Numbered from the stretch's first letter, positions 1 through 9,856 are shown. The stretch is 64,000 nucleotides of DNA from Candidatus Dechloromonas phosphorivorans (GCA_016721185.1 JADKIP010000013.1:1-64000); one strand, 5' to 3'. The notes: a model not told the origin generated them from the letters alone. Made by a program: numbers and translations.

Positions 1-742
1 TGACGAAGCGAGCATGCTGGGCATCACATGTTGGCCCACCAGTTGTAGCGTCGCAGTAACCCCCTTGTCAAAGACGTAAGTGGCACCACGTTCAATCGGT
101 AGTTTGATACCTTCCGGAAACGTCATTGACGTTGGCGGCAGTGAAGCTGTGCTGCAGGGGACCGGTTAACATGGGCGGCATACAGCAGACGCAAACTTAC
201 GATACCCGGTAAGGAAGGTGTCGCCGTTCCGCAGTCCAGGCATCGAACCCCGGCCCTTCAGGGTGATCGACGGAATCGAGCAGATACAGCAGTCCCTGGT
301 TTTCCCGGCGCAACTGGCGGCTGACCTTGCCCCATCAGGCAGCAGGCGGGCCGCCTGCTCAAAGACCACTGCCCCGCGGCGGCCATTGGCTTCGGGCCAG
401 CGTCGAACGGCGGACGGGACCGGTACCCAGATGATAGTGATGGTTGCTTGGCTGTTGAAGCCCGCTTGAGCGCGCTGACGAAGGCTCTCGGCGCCACTCG
501 AGATGGCCGTGAGCATTGACACCAGTTGGTCCCAGCAGCCAAAGCCTTTGCTGTATTGTCGGCGCCTGGTTCCGATACCAGACGATCAAACGCGCCTCGG
601 GCAGTCCTTCAATATTTCCTGCATTCGGTCATCCTGAAGGCGTTGCGGCATCCGGTTGTTGAGTTGGCGCTCAGGGGTTTCGCTCTTTCAACCAGATGCC
701 GCAACGCCTGCAGAGCGTCATCTGAAAATATCCCGGACAGTA
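1..742 (-). mobile_element. IS4-family insertion sequence, copy 1 (decayed, cut by window edge)
   Basis: This stretch is the inverted counterpart of the element at 6386-7671. Both carry the same transposase fragments, for example the region encoding STSITLKG and the segment specifying VFDKGYCDYN. The transposase reads on the minus strand but is split across all three frames, so no intact protein exists. The outer end at 731-742 (CCGGACAGTA on the plus strand) matches the terminal repeat of copy 2, and the other end lies outside the window. Just inside the end, 634-658 and 689-713 form a long stem (arms share GGCGTTGCGGCATC) that copy 2 also has. The family assignment rests on the DDE-type motifs and is fairly sure; the exact IS name is not known. 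Confidence 0.75.
634..713. repeat. Stem-loop inside the IS4-family end
   Basis: The arms 634-658 and 689-713 are near-perfect reverse complements around GGCGTTGCGGCATC, separated by about 30 bases. The same structure is present in the second copy at about 6412-6488, though the second arm there is shortened. Its place between the terminal repeat and the transposase start suggests a structural or regulatory part of the element, possibly blocking read-through transcription; that role is inference. Confidence 0.6.
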
Positions 743-1099
743 TGTGGATGTGCGGGGATGACAAATTAATCAGTTGCCTTGGTTTGGGAATTGCCGCTTG
801 GTAGTATTACGTCTCAGGGACAACGATCGCGTCATCCTGCTGGACGAACACGACGTGGGAGTTTATTGACGACCAGTTCATGGACGCCCGGCACGCGCTC
901 GCTTTCCTGATTCATCCCGGGAAGCTGGCGGGAGCAATTGATCTCGGTGATGATGCGCCGTTCCACAGCAGCGGCGGTGCGGGGCTGGCTTCAGATAGTA
1001 ATAGGCGAGAATTTCCTCAAGTCGCCGTGAGCGCCCCGTCAGTCCATAAAGTATTCGCATTGTTACGTGGTCTTACGGAGACGCAGTTTTCGAGACGGC

Positions 1100-1374
1100 C
1101 TTCAGAGCGACATGGCTTCCGCGTGCCTGCCCGGTTCTGCTTCTCGCCAGATGCGACACTGGCCCATCGTCCGAACCCATCCTTGCCGAAGAGCCACTCG
1201 TCGCAGCCGGATTCCTCGTCGTCGAAGAATCGGGAAAGAAGGTGTCGGCAGCGTCTTCGACCGGAGATCGCGATGGCGACCGCCGGTCGTTTTATCACAA
1301 CGACGGGGTCCGACGGCGATGTCGAGAACCTCGCTGAAGTGGTTCTTGGCGTCGCGTGCCGTCATGACTCTCAT
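1100..1374 (-). pseudogene. Phd/YefM-type antitoxin remnant
   Basis: The minus-strand frame starting at 1374 begins MRVMTARDAKNHFSEVLDIA, which is the typical N-terminal dimerisation and DNA-binding part of Phd/YefM antitoxins. After about 20 codons the family resemblance is lost in this frame and other frames pick up, so the gene is frameshifted. A perfect 10-base inverted repeat at 1398-1421 sits just upstream and looks like its operator. Possible toxin sequence should follow at about 1060-800 on the same strand, but I cannot recognise a family there. It lies inside the generally decayed island between the two IS4-family copies. Confidence 0.55.
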
Positions 1375-1397
1375 TTTCTACCTTTACTGGTTGATTG

Positions 1398-1421
1398 TGT
1401 CCATTGTAGGCACAATGGACA
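1398..1421. promoter_or_regulatory. Inverted repeat, probable antitoxin operator
   Basis: TGTCCATTGT at 1398-1407 and ACAATGGACA at 1412-1421 are perfect reverse complements with a 4-base spacer. The repeat ends 24 bases upstream of the antitoxin start at 1374. Phd/YefM antitoxins repress their own operon from such palindromes. The palindrome is intact although the coding region is broken. Confidence 0.6.
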
Positions 1422-1559
1422 TTCCGGCAAGCGGTGATGGGCCGTGCCCCGCTGACTGGATGACACTTCAAACAAAGAAAACCAGAGTCCAAACCGTCGC
1501 CATCAGCCCAACCGGCCACAGCATCGCCAGCCCGGCGATCGATTTTGGCCGATTTTTCC

Positions 1560-2815
1560 GACTGACCGTAGCACGAGCTGGAATGTTAGCCAGGCTTGCC
1601 GGAGGCATGCCGGCACTGAGCAGTCCGACGCGGAAGTACGGCAGCCAGCCGAGCCAGATATGGTTCGGCTTTCAGGTGGCTGACGGTGAGTACCGAGAGG
1701 TCCGAGGGACATGACGCTGGCGGCGGCGAGCGGGGTGAGCGCCAGGTAGCGCGTTGCCAGTTGAGGGCTTCTGGTTTTGACAACGGGCGGCAGGGCGGGG
1801 CCGATCAGCAGCAGGCTGCCGAGCAGGAAACCGCCGCCGAGCAGGTAGCCGAGGATCAGTACGCCGTCCAGCCAGGGGAACAAATCGCTGGCTTCCTAGT
1901 GGGTGAGCAGCCACCAGGGTACGTCGTTTGTCGAACAGCAGGAAGCGATCGTGGTCGACCAGCCATTCCTGGCGAGCGCCAGTTTGGCGTTGAGCAGCCA
2001 GGGTTGAGCGTCCATTGGAAGGCGGCGGTGGCGACGCCGCCGAGCACGCTGTGAGACCAGGCCGGAGGCATCGGGCGTGCGGGCCCGGGAGTCGAGGTCG
2101 AGTGGGATTTCGGCGAAGGGTGAGCGGGCGGCGTAGGTGACGGGCATCGGGTGCGCTGGCCGGGCGCAGCGGCCGCAGCCATGGCATTCGGAAGCGCTGG
2201 TCACGCGCCGGACGTCGAGGAGCGGGCGCAATTGACGGGTTCGAAGTCGCCTTGATGGCGGTCCCAGGCATCACGGTCGACCTTTGTAACGGTGGGGGCG
2301 ATCTTTGGCGAGGATCGGTGAAGACGCCCGAGGCCGGGCAAACAGGTAGCGGCACCCAGATGCGCTTTTCTTTCCGTAAAGTAGGGCGGATGCCGAGCGC
2401 CACGACGGTCGAGCCGCCGAGGACGAGCAGAGCGGCTTGCGGATATCTGGTAGACGCTGACCAGTTGACCGACGGTGGTACAGACGAAGGCGACGAAGGG
2501 CCAGCCGGTCCATTTCAGCCAGCGCGGCAGGGCCTGCCGGCGGCCGTATCGGCTGATCCATTCTGTCATCGCGCCTTCCGGGGCAAAAGAAGCCGCACCA
2601 GACGCGGCCCACGGTCACGGTGGCGATCATACGCCCGGCCACCACAGGCCCCAGAAGCGGAATTCGAAGAAGAGGCGCAGGTTGTCCCAGATGCGGGCGT
2701 TCTTCCGGCGGCAATGGCAAAAACGCCGGGATGATGACCATCGCGGCGTAGCGAGGACGACGATCACTCCACTGGATGGTTACGAGGATCAGGCGGCGGT
2801 TTTTTCTCAGGAAAA
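1560..2815 (-). pseudogene. 4Fe-4S membrane protein of an FTR1-type iron uptake locus, frameshifted
   Basis: Fragments in alternating minus-strand frames join into one polytopic iron-sulfur protein of the NapH/RdxA type: an N-terminal hydrophobic part near 2740-2640, then GRVWCGFFCP at about 2600, then MTEWISRYGRR, later PLPVCPASGVF, and a cluster ECHGCGRC near 2195, followed by further hydrophobic segments to about 1560. Such ferredoxin-like membrane proteins accompany P19/FTR1 iron transporters and are thought to supply electrons for iron reduction. At least five frame changes are needed to read it, so it is either a true pseudogene or badly sequenced. The fragments are clear; the exact start and end are not. 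Confidence 0.6.
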
Positions 2816-2839
2816 GGCCGATCTTTTCCAGTCGCCCTG

Positions 2840-3760
2840 GGGCCAGCCTTGGCCTATGGTCCTGGGGTTTGGCGGTCGGTTTGCTGGGTGGAAATTGATG
2901 ACTTGCTCAGCCACGACCACTTCTCCGCCAGGCGAGCAGCACGACACCCTGCAGGTGGCCCAGACGAGCAGGTTGCCCAGGGCCGGGCAGGCGCGGTAGC
3001 CGGAGAAATGGCAATCAGCTTGCCGCCTTTGGTCGTGCCGTCGATCAGCAGCGAAGATCCCAGACTGGATCGAGCAGCGGCGGCAGTTGAGCCGGCGCTG
3101 ATCCGAAGGACGACGGCCGCAATGAGCAGGCCGAGGCGAGTGGATGAGCAGCAAGATGGAGGAGAGGCGGAGGAGCAGGCCGGATGTTGAGTTTCAGCCA
3201 GACTCTTCGCGGCCAGACAGGCGGTGGCGCCGGCCCCGGCGAAACCGGCCAACGCACCGACCAGCAGGGCGCGAAGATCGCCTTCCTGCGCCACGCCGTA
3301 AAGGAAAATCACCGTTTTTAGACCTTCGCGGGCGACGGCCAGGGTGGCAACGATGGCGATGCTTAACCAGTCCGGAAACGTTCGGCGGCGGAGAAAGCCC
3401 GGCGTGCAGTTTCGTCCTTCATCTTCGCCAGCCATAGTTTGCGCATCCAGAGCACCATCTGGTCATCAGGCCGGCGGCGACGAATAGGTGGCGGTCTGGG
3501 AAAATTTGAAGGGCTTCGCCAGTCAGTTATCCTGCACCGTCAGCAAGGCCCAACCCGAGCAGCAGGGCAAGCCCGGCAACTGGCGGCGAGGCCGATAAAC
3601 AGGGCGCGTTTGCACTTTGCCGGTGTCGTCACTGGCATCGCAGCCAGGCGTAGAGAATGCCGGCGATCAGGAACGCTTCGAGGCTTTCGCGCCAGACTGG
3701 CGAAAAAGGCGTGTTACGGCATGCTAAATGCTCAGTTGGATTCAAATTGATAAAAGGTTT
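2840..3760 (-). pseudogene. FTR1-family iron permease, frameshifted
   Basis: Minus-strand fragments spell an FTR1 permease in order: VWRESLEAFLIAGILYAWL near 3690-3640, then a hydrophobic stretch, then LAVAREGLKTVIFLYGVAQ near 3350, followed by glycine- and alanine-rich membrane segments to about 2850. The two RExLE-type motifs (RESLEA and REGLKT, the latter with E to K) are the iron-coordinating signature of this family of high-affinity iron permeases. In the second motif the second glutamate is replaced by lysine, which would harm function even apart from the frameshifts. It sits between the cupredoxin and the 4Fe-4S gene, as expected in P19/FTR1 operons. Confidence 0.65.
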
Positions 3761-3769
3761 GAAGTTATG

Positions 3770-4205
3770 CGCGCATGCGGGAATCCATGCCGGACGACCG
3801 GATTCTGCGCGCGCGTGAAATGACACGATCCGGGCATTGCGTCTTATTTGCAACAATCCGGCTCTTGCCCGGTTTCCGACGAAAATCCTGTCAAAAAACT
3901 TGTAAGCCCCGGCTTCATCGGAAAGAAACCAGAACAAAAAATTTACCCCCGTGCCTCACGCGCCGGGGCGAGCACCAGTTCCTTCTTCGAATCCAGGTTC
4001 GGAATTCCGCCGCCCCTGGCCCTTCATTCTTCATTTCCAGCCGAAAGCAAAGGTCATCGCAGGGACTTTCTTGAGGCGTTTCTCGATGCAATGCGCCGTC
4101 CTTCATCAACAGCTTGAAGGTCTGCGCATGTCGCTTCCGCGGATTAGCCGCGGTTTCGCGATCGGGCGAAAAAGGCCAAAACGACGGAAAGGAGAGCGTG
4201 TTTCA
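3770..4205 (-). pseudogene. Cupredoxin-domain protein of the iron uptake locus, frameshifted
   Basis: The minus strand encodes FRLEMKNEGPGAAEF near 4050-4000, a segment typical of small periplasmic cupredoxin-fold proteins that accompany FTR1 permeases. In another frame near 3910-3880 the end GAYKFFDRIFVGNRA resembles the usual C-terminal GTYxFFDxFHP region. The gene is broken between these parts. Its likely role was periplasmic metal binding or oxidation beside the permease. The identification relies on these two segments and on position in the operon. Confidence 0.5.
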
Positions 4206-4304
4206 TGAGGTCTTCTGGTAAGCGATGCTTGTGCGCGCAGTGGCGAAGACCTTGACCAGATCGGCATCCGCATTGGCACCGCCGCGGTTGACCACCCCGC
4301 TGTG

Positions 4305-5730
4305 TCAGCGCGTCATCTTCCGCAACTGCGGCGAGATGCGGTAGCGGTACAGATCGTAACCTGTCTGACGGCTGCCGCTCGGCGTGTAGGTGAACTGGTC
4401 AACTGGCTGCCGTCGAGATACGCGGTACGGGTTCGCCCGGAACGCTTTGCCTGATTGCAGCCAGCTACCGCCAATCCCGATGCGCGTCGGCGGGCACGCA
4501 CCGGGGAATAGCCGCCGTTGAATTCCGGCACCCAATGGCGAGCGATCTGATTGAATATGGCACCACCCTTGAGCATCTTGCCGTAGCGGGCAAAGACATT
4601 GACGCCGTCACCCAGGCGCTGGTCGACCCGAAGCACGGATGCCGTGTGCGTGGCTGGAGGTGCGCCATCGAAATCGCCAGCCCCGGAGGGTTCCAGCCAT
4701 AAATCCGGGAAGCCGCTGTTCAGGCCGCCGAACAGTTTGAGCTGGGTTTCGCCTGCGCCATCAGCAAGGCTGGGAGAGACTTTTCTGGTAGTTGGCGTTC
4801 CGCGTTCGCCCGCACCGAATACGCCAGCGAAAGGCGCCACGGCTGCATCTTGTCGCGGGGCTATTGACGGTGGAAGCGACGAAGCCGGGCCGGAAGCCGC
4901 TGGCATTCGACACCGACTTCGTTCCACCCGCGTCGAGCAGCGGGTTAGGGGACGAAGACCGAGTTCAGGAACTGTCTCGATTCATCGCCGGCCGCCGTGT
5001 TCTGATCGAAGAAGCCGAAGATGTCCATCTTCGCCGAAGGTCAGTTCCAGGGTTTCGCGAGTAGGGTTGGAGCCGCCAAAGGGCATGGCGGAATCGCCGC
5101 CTCGATACCAGGCCTGGCTGAGGATGGCGACCGAGTCGTCCGGTTGGAACCCGCTGGCGCGGAAGGATAAGCACTGGGGGCGGGGGGAAGTAGCGAAACG
5201 ACCGGCAAAGGCGCATTCAAACCCCGCCCCCATCCTGACCCATGCGAACATGGGCGAAGACGCTTGTGGGTCGATATCGCCGATGGCCTGCAACGGCAGT
5301 TCAACGGTGACATCGGCCGGCATTGAGCTGGCCGCCAGCGTCGGTTGTCCCTTGCGGGAGGCCGGGGGTGCTGCAACGCGGTGGTCAGCGTCGGCGCTGA
5401 CCTCTGATGCCGTCAAACTTGTCGCGAGCGAGGCGGATTCTTCATTTCCAGCGCGTCTTTTTCGACCGCCTTCAGGCGCACCGTCAATCTCCGGCTCGTA
5501 TTGGGAAAGGCGCGGGCTGTCGAGACCTTGGCGATTTCAACTTCGCCTTTCAACGATTTAACCTGCTTCTCCAGTTCGGCGTTACGCGCTTCCAGCTTTC
5601 CATTGCGCTCGACCAGCCTTTGCAGGGTGGCAGTGTCGGGGGGCGGCGATGACATCGGGCAGAGCAGCCCCGCCGCGACCAGCGCGGCAGTCAGTTTGGC
5701 CAGCTGATGATCAGTAGCCGCCCTTTTGCC
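4305..5730 (-). pseudogene. Porin with N-terminal coiled coil (OprB-like), frameshifted
   Basis: Near 5640-5520 the minus strand encodes a coiled-coil segment (TATLQRLVERNGKLEARNAE and onward), which follows a signal-peptide-like hydrophobic stretch. Further on come TRETLELTFGEDGHL at about 5050, beta-barrel-type segments such as GVNVFARYGKMLKG near 4590, and DRIGIGGSWLQSGKAFR near 4470, reaching a likely end at about 4310. This order matches carbohydrate-porin-like outer-membrane proteins, some of which sit in P19/FTR1 loci and may pass iron complexes. Many frame changes are needed. The porin call is fairly good; its substrate is unknown. Confidence 0.55.
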
Positions 5731-5734
5731 AATC

Positions 5735-6260
5735 CCGACGTAGGTGAATCCGTCATTCAACTTCAAACGGCTTGAACCACGGGCGAACGCCGGTGGCGCG
5801 ATCAGTGTGGCGGCCGAAATAGGCGTGCTTGCGATTCGGAAGGCGGCGGATGGTGCCTTGCACCTGCCGGGGCCGCCAGTCCCTGACGTTGTCGCCAGTA
5901 GTTGCGGGCCGTCGCCGGCCACCATCGGCAGGAAATCGCCGGCTACCTTGAAGTCGCCGCCGATCTTGGATACTTCAAATTTGATGACGAGGTAGGGCAT
6001 CCAGGCGCCTTCCTCAAAGCCGTTCGGGTTGTTGGCCAGGGCGTGAATGTCGGCTTCGAGGTGAATATCGGATTCCGCGGCCTTGGCAGTGGCCTCCGGG
6101 TTCCATTTCCATTTCAACCGGCCGCAGATAAACGGCGGCACTTCATGCCGCCGCGGCGCCGTTGCGGCACGCCAATCGGGTATTCGAGCGCAAGGCGGAA
6201 GCGGCAAATGCGGCAGATAAAGCCAGTGCGGAAACGAGGTTTTATAGTCGGGCCGTGCTG
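5735..6260 (-). pseudogene. P19/Tp34-family periplasmic iron-binding protein, frameshifted
   Basis: A long clean minus-strand stretch at about 6070-5920 encodes ESDIHLEADIHALANNPNGF and GAWMPYLVIKFEVSKIGGDF, both highly characteristic of the P19 (Tp34) family, and the end EFTYVGIGKRA-like segment lies near 5745. The N-terminal ALEYPIGVPQ-type segment is found in a different frame near 6190. P19 proteins bind iron and copper in the periplasm and pass iron to an FTR1-type permease. It would be the first gene of the decayed minus-strand operon. The middle (about 5900-5760) is shifted out of frame at least twice. Confidence 0.7.
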
Positions 6261-6385
6261 TGAGGGGCTCCCGGTTTCTTTTCTGGCTGGCTAGCCAGGC
6301 GCTCTGCGTGGCTGGCTTGAGGATGGTTAGATATTTTGGGAAAATAATTCAGTGAATTTTTAACGCCGTCATTGCGCAGGCGCAC

Positions 6386-7671
6386 TACTGTCCGGATATT
6401 TCAGATGACCGCCTGAAGGCGTTGCGGCATCTGGTTGGAAAGGGTATTTAGGAAACCCCTGAGCGCCAACCTCAACAACCGGATGCCGCAAATATGTTCA
6501 GGATAAGCCGAATGCAGGAAATATTGAAGGGACTGCCCCCGAGGCGCGTTGATCGTCTGGCATCGGAACACCAGGCCGACAAATACAACACAAAGGCTTG
6601 GCTGCTGGGACCAACTGGTGGCAATGCTCTACGGCCATCTCAGTGGCGCCGAGAGCCTTCGTCAGCTCGAAGCGGGCTTCAACAGCCAAAGCAACCATCA
6701 CTATCATCTCGGTACCGGTCCCGTCCGCCGTTCGACGCTGGCCGGGCGGCAATGGCCGCCGCGGGGCAGTGGTTTGAGCAGGCGGCCCGCCCGCCGATGG
6801 GGCAGGCCAGCCGCCAGTTGCGCCGGGAAAGCCAGGGACTGCTGTATCTGCTCGATTCCACATCGATCACCCTGAAGGGGCCGGGTTCGATGCCCGGACG
6901 CAGGGCAACAGCACGCGCCACCCAGGGTATCAAGTTGCATCTGCTGTATGCCGCCCATGAACAAATCCCCGGAGCACAGCTTCACTGCCGCCAACGTCAA
7001 TGACGTTTCGAAGGTATCAAGCTACCGATTGAGCGTGGTGCCACTTACGTCTTTGACAAGGGTTACTGCGACTACAACTGGGGGGTAACATGATGCCCAG
7101 CATGCTCGCTTCGTCACCCGCTTCCAATACAACGCTGCCCTGCGCGTTGACACCTCACGCCCTATCGCTGCGGCAAATCGCGACACGATTCTGTGAAGAT
7201 CAGATCGTGCGGCTTCGCCTCACCGACATCAGGGCGGTGGCAGGCGCAATCGCTACGAGAAGCCACTCCGGCGCATCGTCGTCGCTCGGCCTGACAGAGG
7301 GGCCGCCCTTTGATCCTCGCGACCAATGACCCAGACACTTCCGGCTTCGGTCATCGCCCAGCACCAAGGATCGCTGGCAGATCGAGTTGTTCTTCAAATG
7401 GATCACAGCACCTGAAGATCAAACGTTTCCTCGGACGCAGCGAGAACGCCGTGCGCATCCAGATTCTGTGCACTCATCAGCTACTCCTGCTGGCCCTACA
7501 AGAAGGCGCACGCCTTCCACGGCAGTTTGTGGATGCTCTCGCTAAGCAGCGCGCTTCACTGTTCCAACGCCCCTCTCTCGAAGTTGCACGCGACCAGAGA
7601 CGACGAGAACAACGCCTCGCTTTCTATCAACGACAGCCCGGATTGTTCGCATGAATTTATTCCGGACAGTA
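6386..7671 (+). mobile_element. IS4-family insertion sequence, copy 2 (complete ends, decayed transposase)
   Basis: Both ends are visible: TACTGTCCGG at 6386-6395 and its reverse complement CCGGACAGTA at 7662-7671, giving about 1286 bp. GCGCAGGCG occurs just outside both ends (6374-6382 and 7676-7684) and may be a target duplication; it lies in a REP-like GTCATTCCCGCGCAGGCGGG palindrome, so the element appears to have landed in that repeat. The element is in inverted orientation to copy 1, and together they bracket the decayed iron locus like a composite transposon. Confidence 0.75.
6494..7655 (+). pseudogene. IS4-family transposase, multiply frameshifted
   Basis: Pieces of one DDE transposase occur in order on the plus strand: an N-terminal ILKGLPPR segment near 6520, HLSGAESLRQ near 6640, LLYLLDSTSITLKGPG near 6840-6890 (first catalytic Asp), TQGIKLHLLYAAHEQIP near 6925, ATYVFDKGYCDYN near 7045-7080 (second Asp) and IELFFKWI-QHLKIKRFLG near 7380-7430 (catalytic Glu region of the YREK type). 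They fall in different frames, so no active enzyme can be made from this copy without recoding. Copy 1 has different lesions, so neither copy seems functional as given. Confidence 0.7.
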
Positions 7672-7675
7672 GTGC

Positions 7676-7735
7676 GCGCAGGCGGGAATCCAGCACTGCC
7701 CTGAGCATGGATTCCCGCCTGCGCGGGAATGACGG
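7676..7735. repeat. REP-like inverted repeat pair
   Basis: GCGCAGGCGGGAATCCAG at 7676-7693 faces GATTCCCGCCTGCGCGGGAATGAC at 7711-7734, forming a strong hairpin just downstream of exbD (stop at 7745 on the minus strand). The same palindrome recurs near 29073, 34901 and 35282. It could end transcription of the tonB cluster; that role is inference. Confidence 0.6.
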
Positions 7736-7744
7736 AATGGTTTT

Positions 7745-8168
7745 TCACAGTGCGTCGCTGCCCGGCTGCGTGACGAAACCAATCTTCGTCAACCCGGCAC
7801 GGCGGGCCGCGCTCATGGTTTCGCCACCGACTCATAACGCGTGCTGCGGTCGGCTTTTAGATGCATTTCGACGCTGGCATCCTTGGCGACGGCCTCACGG
7901 AACTTCGTTTCGAGAATGCCGCGGTCAACCGCTTCAGAACCGACAAATATCTGGTTCTCGGCGTTGATCGACACCTGCAGCGTCATCGGCTTTCCGGCGT
8001 CGGCGTGCTGGCGGCGCGCGGCAGATCAACCGGTACCGAGTGCGTCATCAGCGGCGCGGTGATGATGAAAATGATCAGCAGCACCAACATCACGTCCACC
8101 AGCGGCGTCATGTTGATTTCGGCCGTCGGCATCTGATGATGTTGCGAGTTGAAACTACCCATTGCCAT
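7745..8168 (-). pseudogene. exbD: ExbD, biopolymer transport protein (two one-base frameshifts)
   Basis: ExbD is an inner-membrane partner of ExbB and TonB that helps to use the proton gradient. From 8168 the frame encodes MPTAEINMTPLVDVMLVLLI, with the single N-terminal membrane helix and the essential Asp of PLVDVML. The frame stops at 7983, but reading on with one extra A at the run 7991-7993 and another at 7819-7821 restores a normal C-terminal domain (MTLQVSINAENQIFVGSEAV and so on) ending at 7745, total 141 residues. Two identical-type losses in A runs suggest sequencing error as much as a real lesion. The start overlaps closely with the end of exbB at 8169. Confidence 0.85.
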
Positions 8169-8914
8169 TTAGGCCACCTCGGCTGCGGCACGGGCGCGCA
8201 TCGGGTGAATCTGGGCGCTGTTGGCGACGAACGGTTTGCCGACGGTAAAGAAGGCATGCAGGTCGTGGGCGAAGGCATCAAGATCGGCCAGGATGACGCG
8301 GTTGGCGCGGGTGAAAGCGTTGTAGGCGAAGACGGCGGGCAGCGCGACGGCAAGGCCGGCGGCGGTCATGATCAGCGCCTCGCCAACCGGGCCGGCAACC
8401 TTTTCCAGTGCCGCCTGGCCGGACAGGCCGATGGCGACCAGCGCGTGATAGATCCCCCAAACCGTGCCGAAGAGGCCGACGAAAGGCGCGGTGGCGCCGG
8501 TCGTGGCGAGCAGGGTCAGACCGTTTTCCATCGTTGCCTGAGTGCTGGAAAGTTGCTGGCGCAGGGCGCGTTCCATTTGCTCGGCCGGGTCGAAGCGGGA
8601 AGCCAAGCGGCCGGTGACCGCTTCGCAATCGTGGTTGCAGCAGTTGGCTTGCTCGGCGAGTTGGGCGTACGGGCTGGCCGGATCGGCGGCGCGTAGGCGT
8701 TCGATGCCTTCGGCGACGCTGGTTGCTGCCCAGAAGATGACATGGCCCGGGCGGCCCGGCGCATCGTCCACCAGTCCCAGGTTTTGGCCAGAATCAGGTA
8801 CCAGCTGGCAATCGACATCAGGGCGAGAATGACGGCGACCGAGTGCGAAACGATGTCACCGCTGGCCCACAGATGGGCAAAGCCGAAGGCGTTTTCTTGT
8901 GCTGTTTCCTGCAT
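8169..8914 (-). pseudogene. exbB: ExbB, proton channel protein (one frameshift)
   Basis: ExbB forms the proton-conducting pentamer that powers TonB. The first frame from 8914 gives the N-terminal part with the first membrane helix (VAVILALMSIASWYLILAKT). A frame change at about 8720-8745 leads into the second frame, which carries AEGIERLRAA and the long conserved part with LLATTGATAPFVGLFGTVWG and GEALIMTAAGLAVALPAVFA, the two further helices, to the stop at 8169. One missing base restores 248 residues. It lies 2 bases downstream of tonB and directly before exbD. Confidence 0.85.
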
Positions 8915-8916
8915 TT

Positions 8917-9573
8917 TTATTGCTCCAATTTGAAAATAATGGGGACCAGAACCCAGCTTTGCACCGGCTCGTCGGCGCGTTTTGCCGGAATGAATTTCCA
9001 GGTACGAACGGTTTTCTGGGCTGATTCGTCGAGGCGCGGGCTGCCCGACGACGTTTTGATTTCAACGTTGTCGGCCGTGCCTTGCGGATTGACCAAAACG
9101 CGCAAAATAACTTTGCCTTCCTCACCCATGCGCTTGGATAGCGGCGGGTAGACCGGGGCCGGATTTTTCAGGTAATCGGCGTCGAAACGGGCCTGTTTGA
9201 TCGGCGCTTCGGCCGGGGGGGCGGGCGGTGCCGGCTTGCTTTCCTGGGGTACGGCAACCGGTGCCGAGGGGGCCGGCGCGGTACTGGTGGTGGCTTCGAT
9301 CAGCGGTGTCGGGGCTTTGGGGGTAGGCGTGCGCGGCTGTTTGACCGGCTGTGCCTTGGCCATCGGCAAGGGCTTGGCCTCCGGTGGCTTTTGAACCTCG
9401 GGCGCTTGCAGCAGATCAACAACCAGCGGGATTTCCATGATCTGTGGCACGATTGTTTTGGCGGCGAGCACCACCAGAAGAATGGCGATATGCAGACCAA
9501 TAACAATGCCGAGCAAACCGCTGCGCCTCGCTGACGAGGGGCGGGAGCTGGCGTAGGACAAAGCGTAACTCAT
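8917..9573 (-). CDS. tonB: TonB energy transducer
   Basis: This 218-residue protein couples the inner-membrane proton gradient to outer-membrane receptors. Residues about 19-42 form the N-terminal membrane anchor (GLLGIVIGLHIAILLVVLAA), residues about 58-128 are proline- and lysine-rich and span the periplasm, and residues about 130-218 are the TonB C-terminal fold, with the conserved NPAPVYPPLSKRMGEEGKV segment and the final VLVPIIFKLEQ. It follows hemP at 9680 and is followed directly by exbB and exbD, so the four genes form one operon. It probably serves the several TonB-dependent receptors in this window. The frame is intact. Confidence 0.95.
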   Translation of the reverse strand: MSYALSYASSRPSSARRSGLLGIVIGLHIAILLVVLAAKTIVPQIMEIPLVVDLLQAPEVQKPPEAKPLPMAKAQPVKQPRTPTPKAPTPLIEATTSTAPAPSAPVAVPQESKPAPPAPPAEAPIKQARFDADYLKNPAPVYPPLSKRMGEEGKVILRVLVNPQGTADNVEIKTSSGSPRLDESAQKTVRTWKFIPAKRADEPVQSWVLVPIIFKLEQ

Positions 9574-9679
9574 GAACTTTTCTTCAGGTTGCGCCGGCGA
9601 TGCTTAGGGAAAAAACCCTTGGCTCGCTGGCTTTTGGCTTGCTGGCTACGGGAAACGAGAGATTTACAACGGAGAGAAA

Positions 9680-9856
9680 CTATTTGGTCAGGATCAACTT
9701 GTTCTCGCGGGTGACGCGCAACAGGTAACGCTGGCCGGCATGTTCGATTTCGACAGCGGGGGCGCCACGAAACAATTGCTCGCTGTCGACGCGAGGGCGA
9801 TCCGCCGTGTTTTCGACCGGCTGGGCGGGGTAAGGCGTTTTTTGCGGCAGGTTCAT
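9680..9856 (-). CDS. hemP: Hemin uptake protein HemP (58 aa)
   Basis: A short frame from the ATG at 9856 encodes 58 residues ending LLRVTRENKLILTK. The C-terminal pattern YLLRVTRxNKLILTK is the hallmark of the HemP/HmuP family, small proteins found at the head of haem-uptake and tonB operons and reported to act as regulators of haem receptor expression. It is the first gene before tonB, about 106 bases upstream, and a Fur-like site lies just before it. A second hemP is found at 63231-63449. Confidence 0.9.
   Translation of the reverse strand: MNLPQKTPYPAQPVENTADRPRVDSEQLFRGAPAVEIEHAGQRYLLRVTRENKLILTK

Noticed and set aside
4599..5561. A 320-codon plus-strand frame in the decayed island
   Set aside because: The minus strand carries recognisable porin fragments over the same bases; the plus frame is rich in Ser/Pro/Arg without motifs.
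1..7671. A functional composite transposon
   Set aside because: Both IS copies lack an intact transposase and the outer end of copy 1 is not visible, so only past mobility can be proposed.
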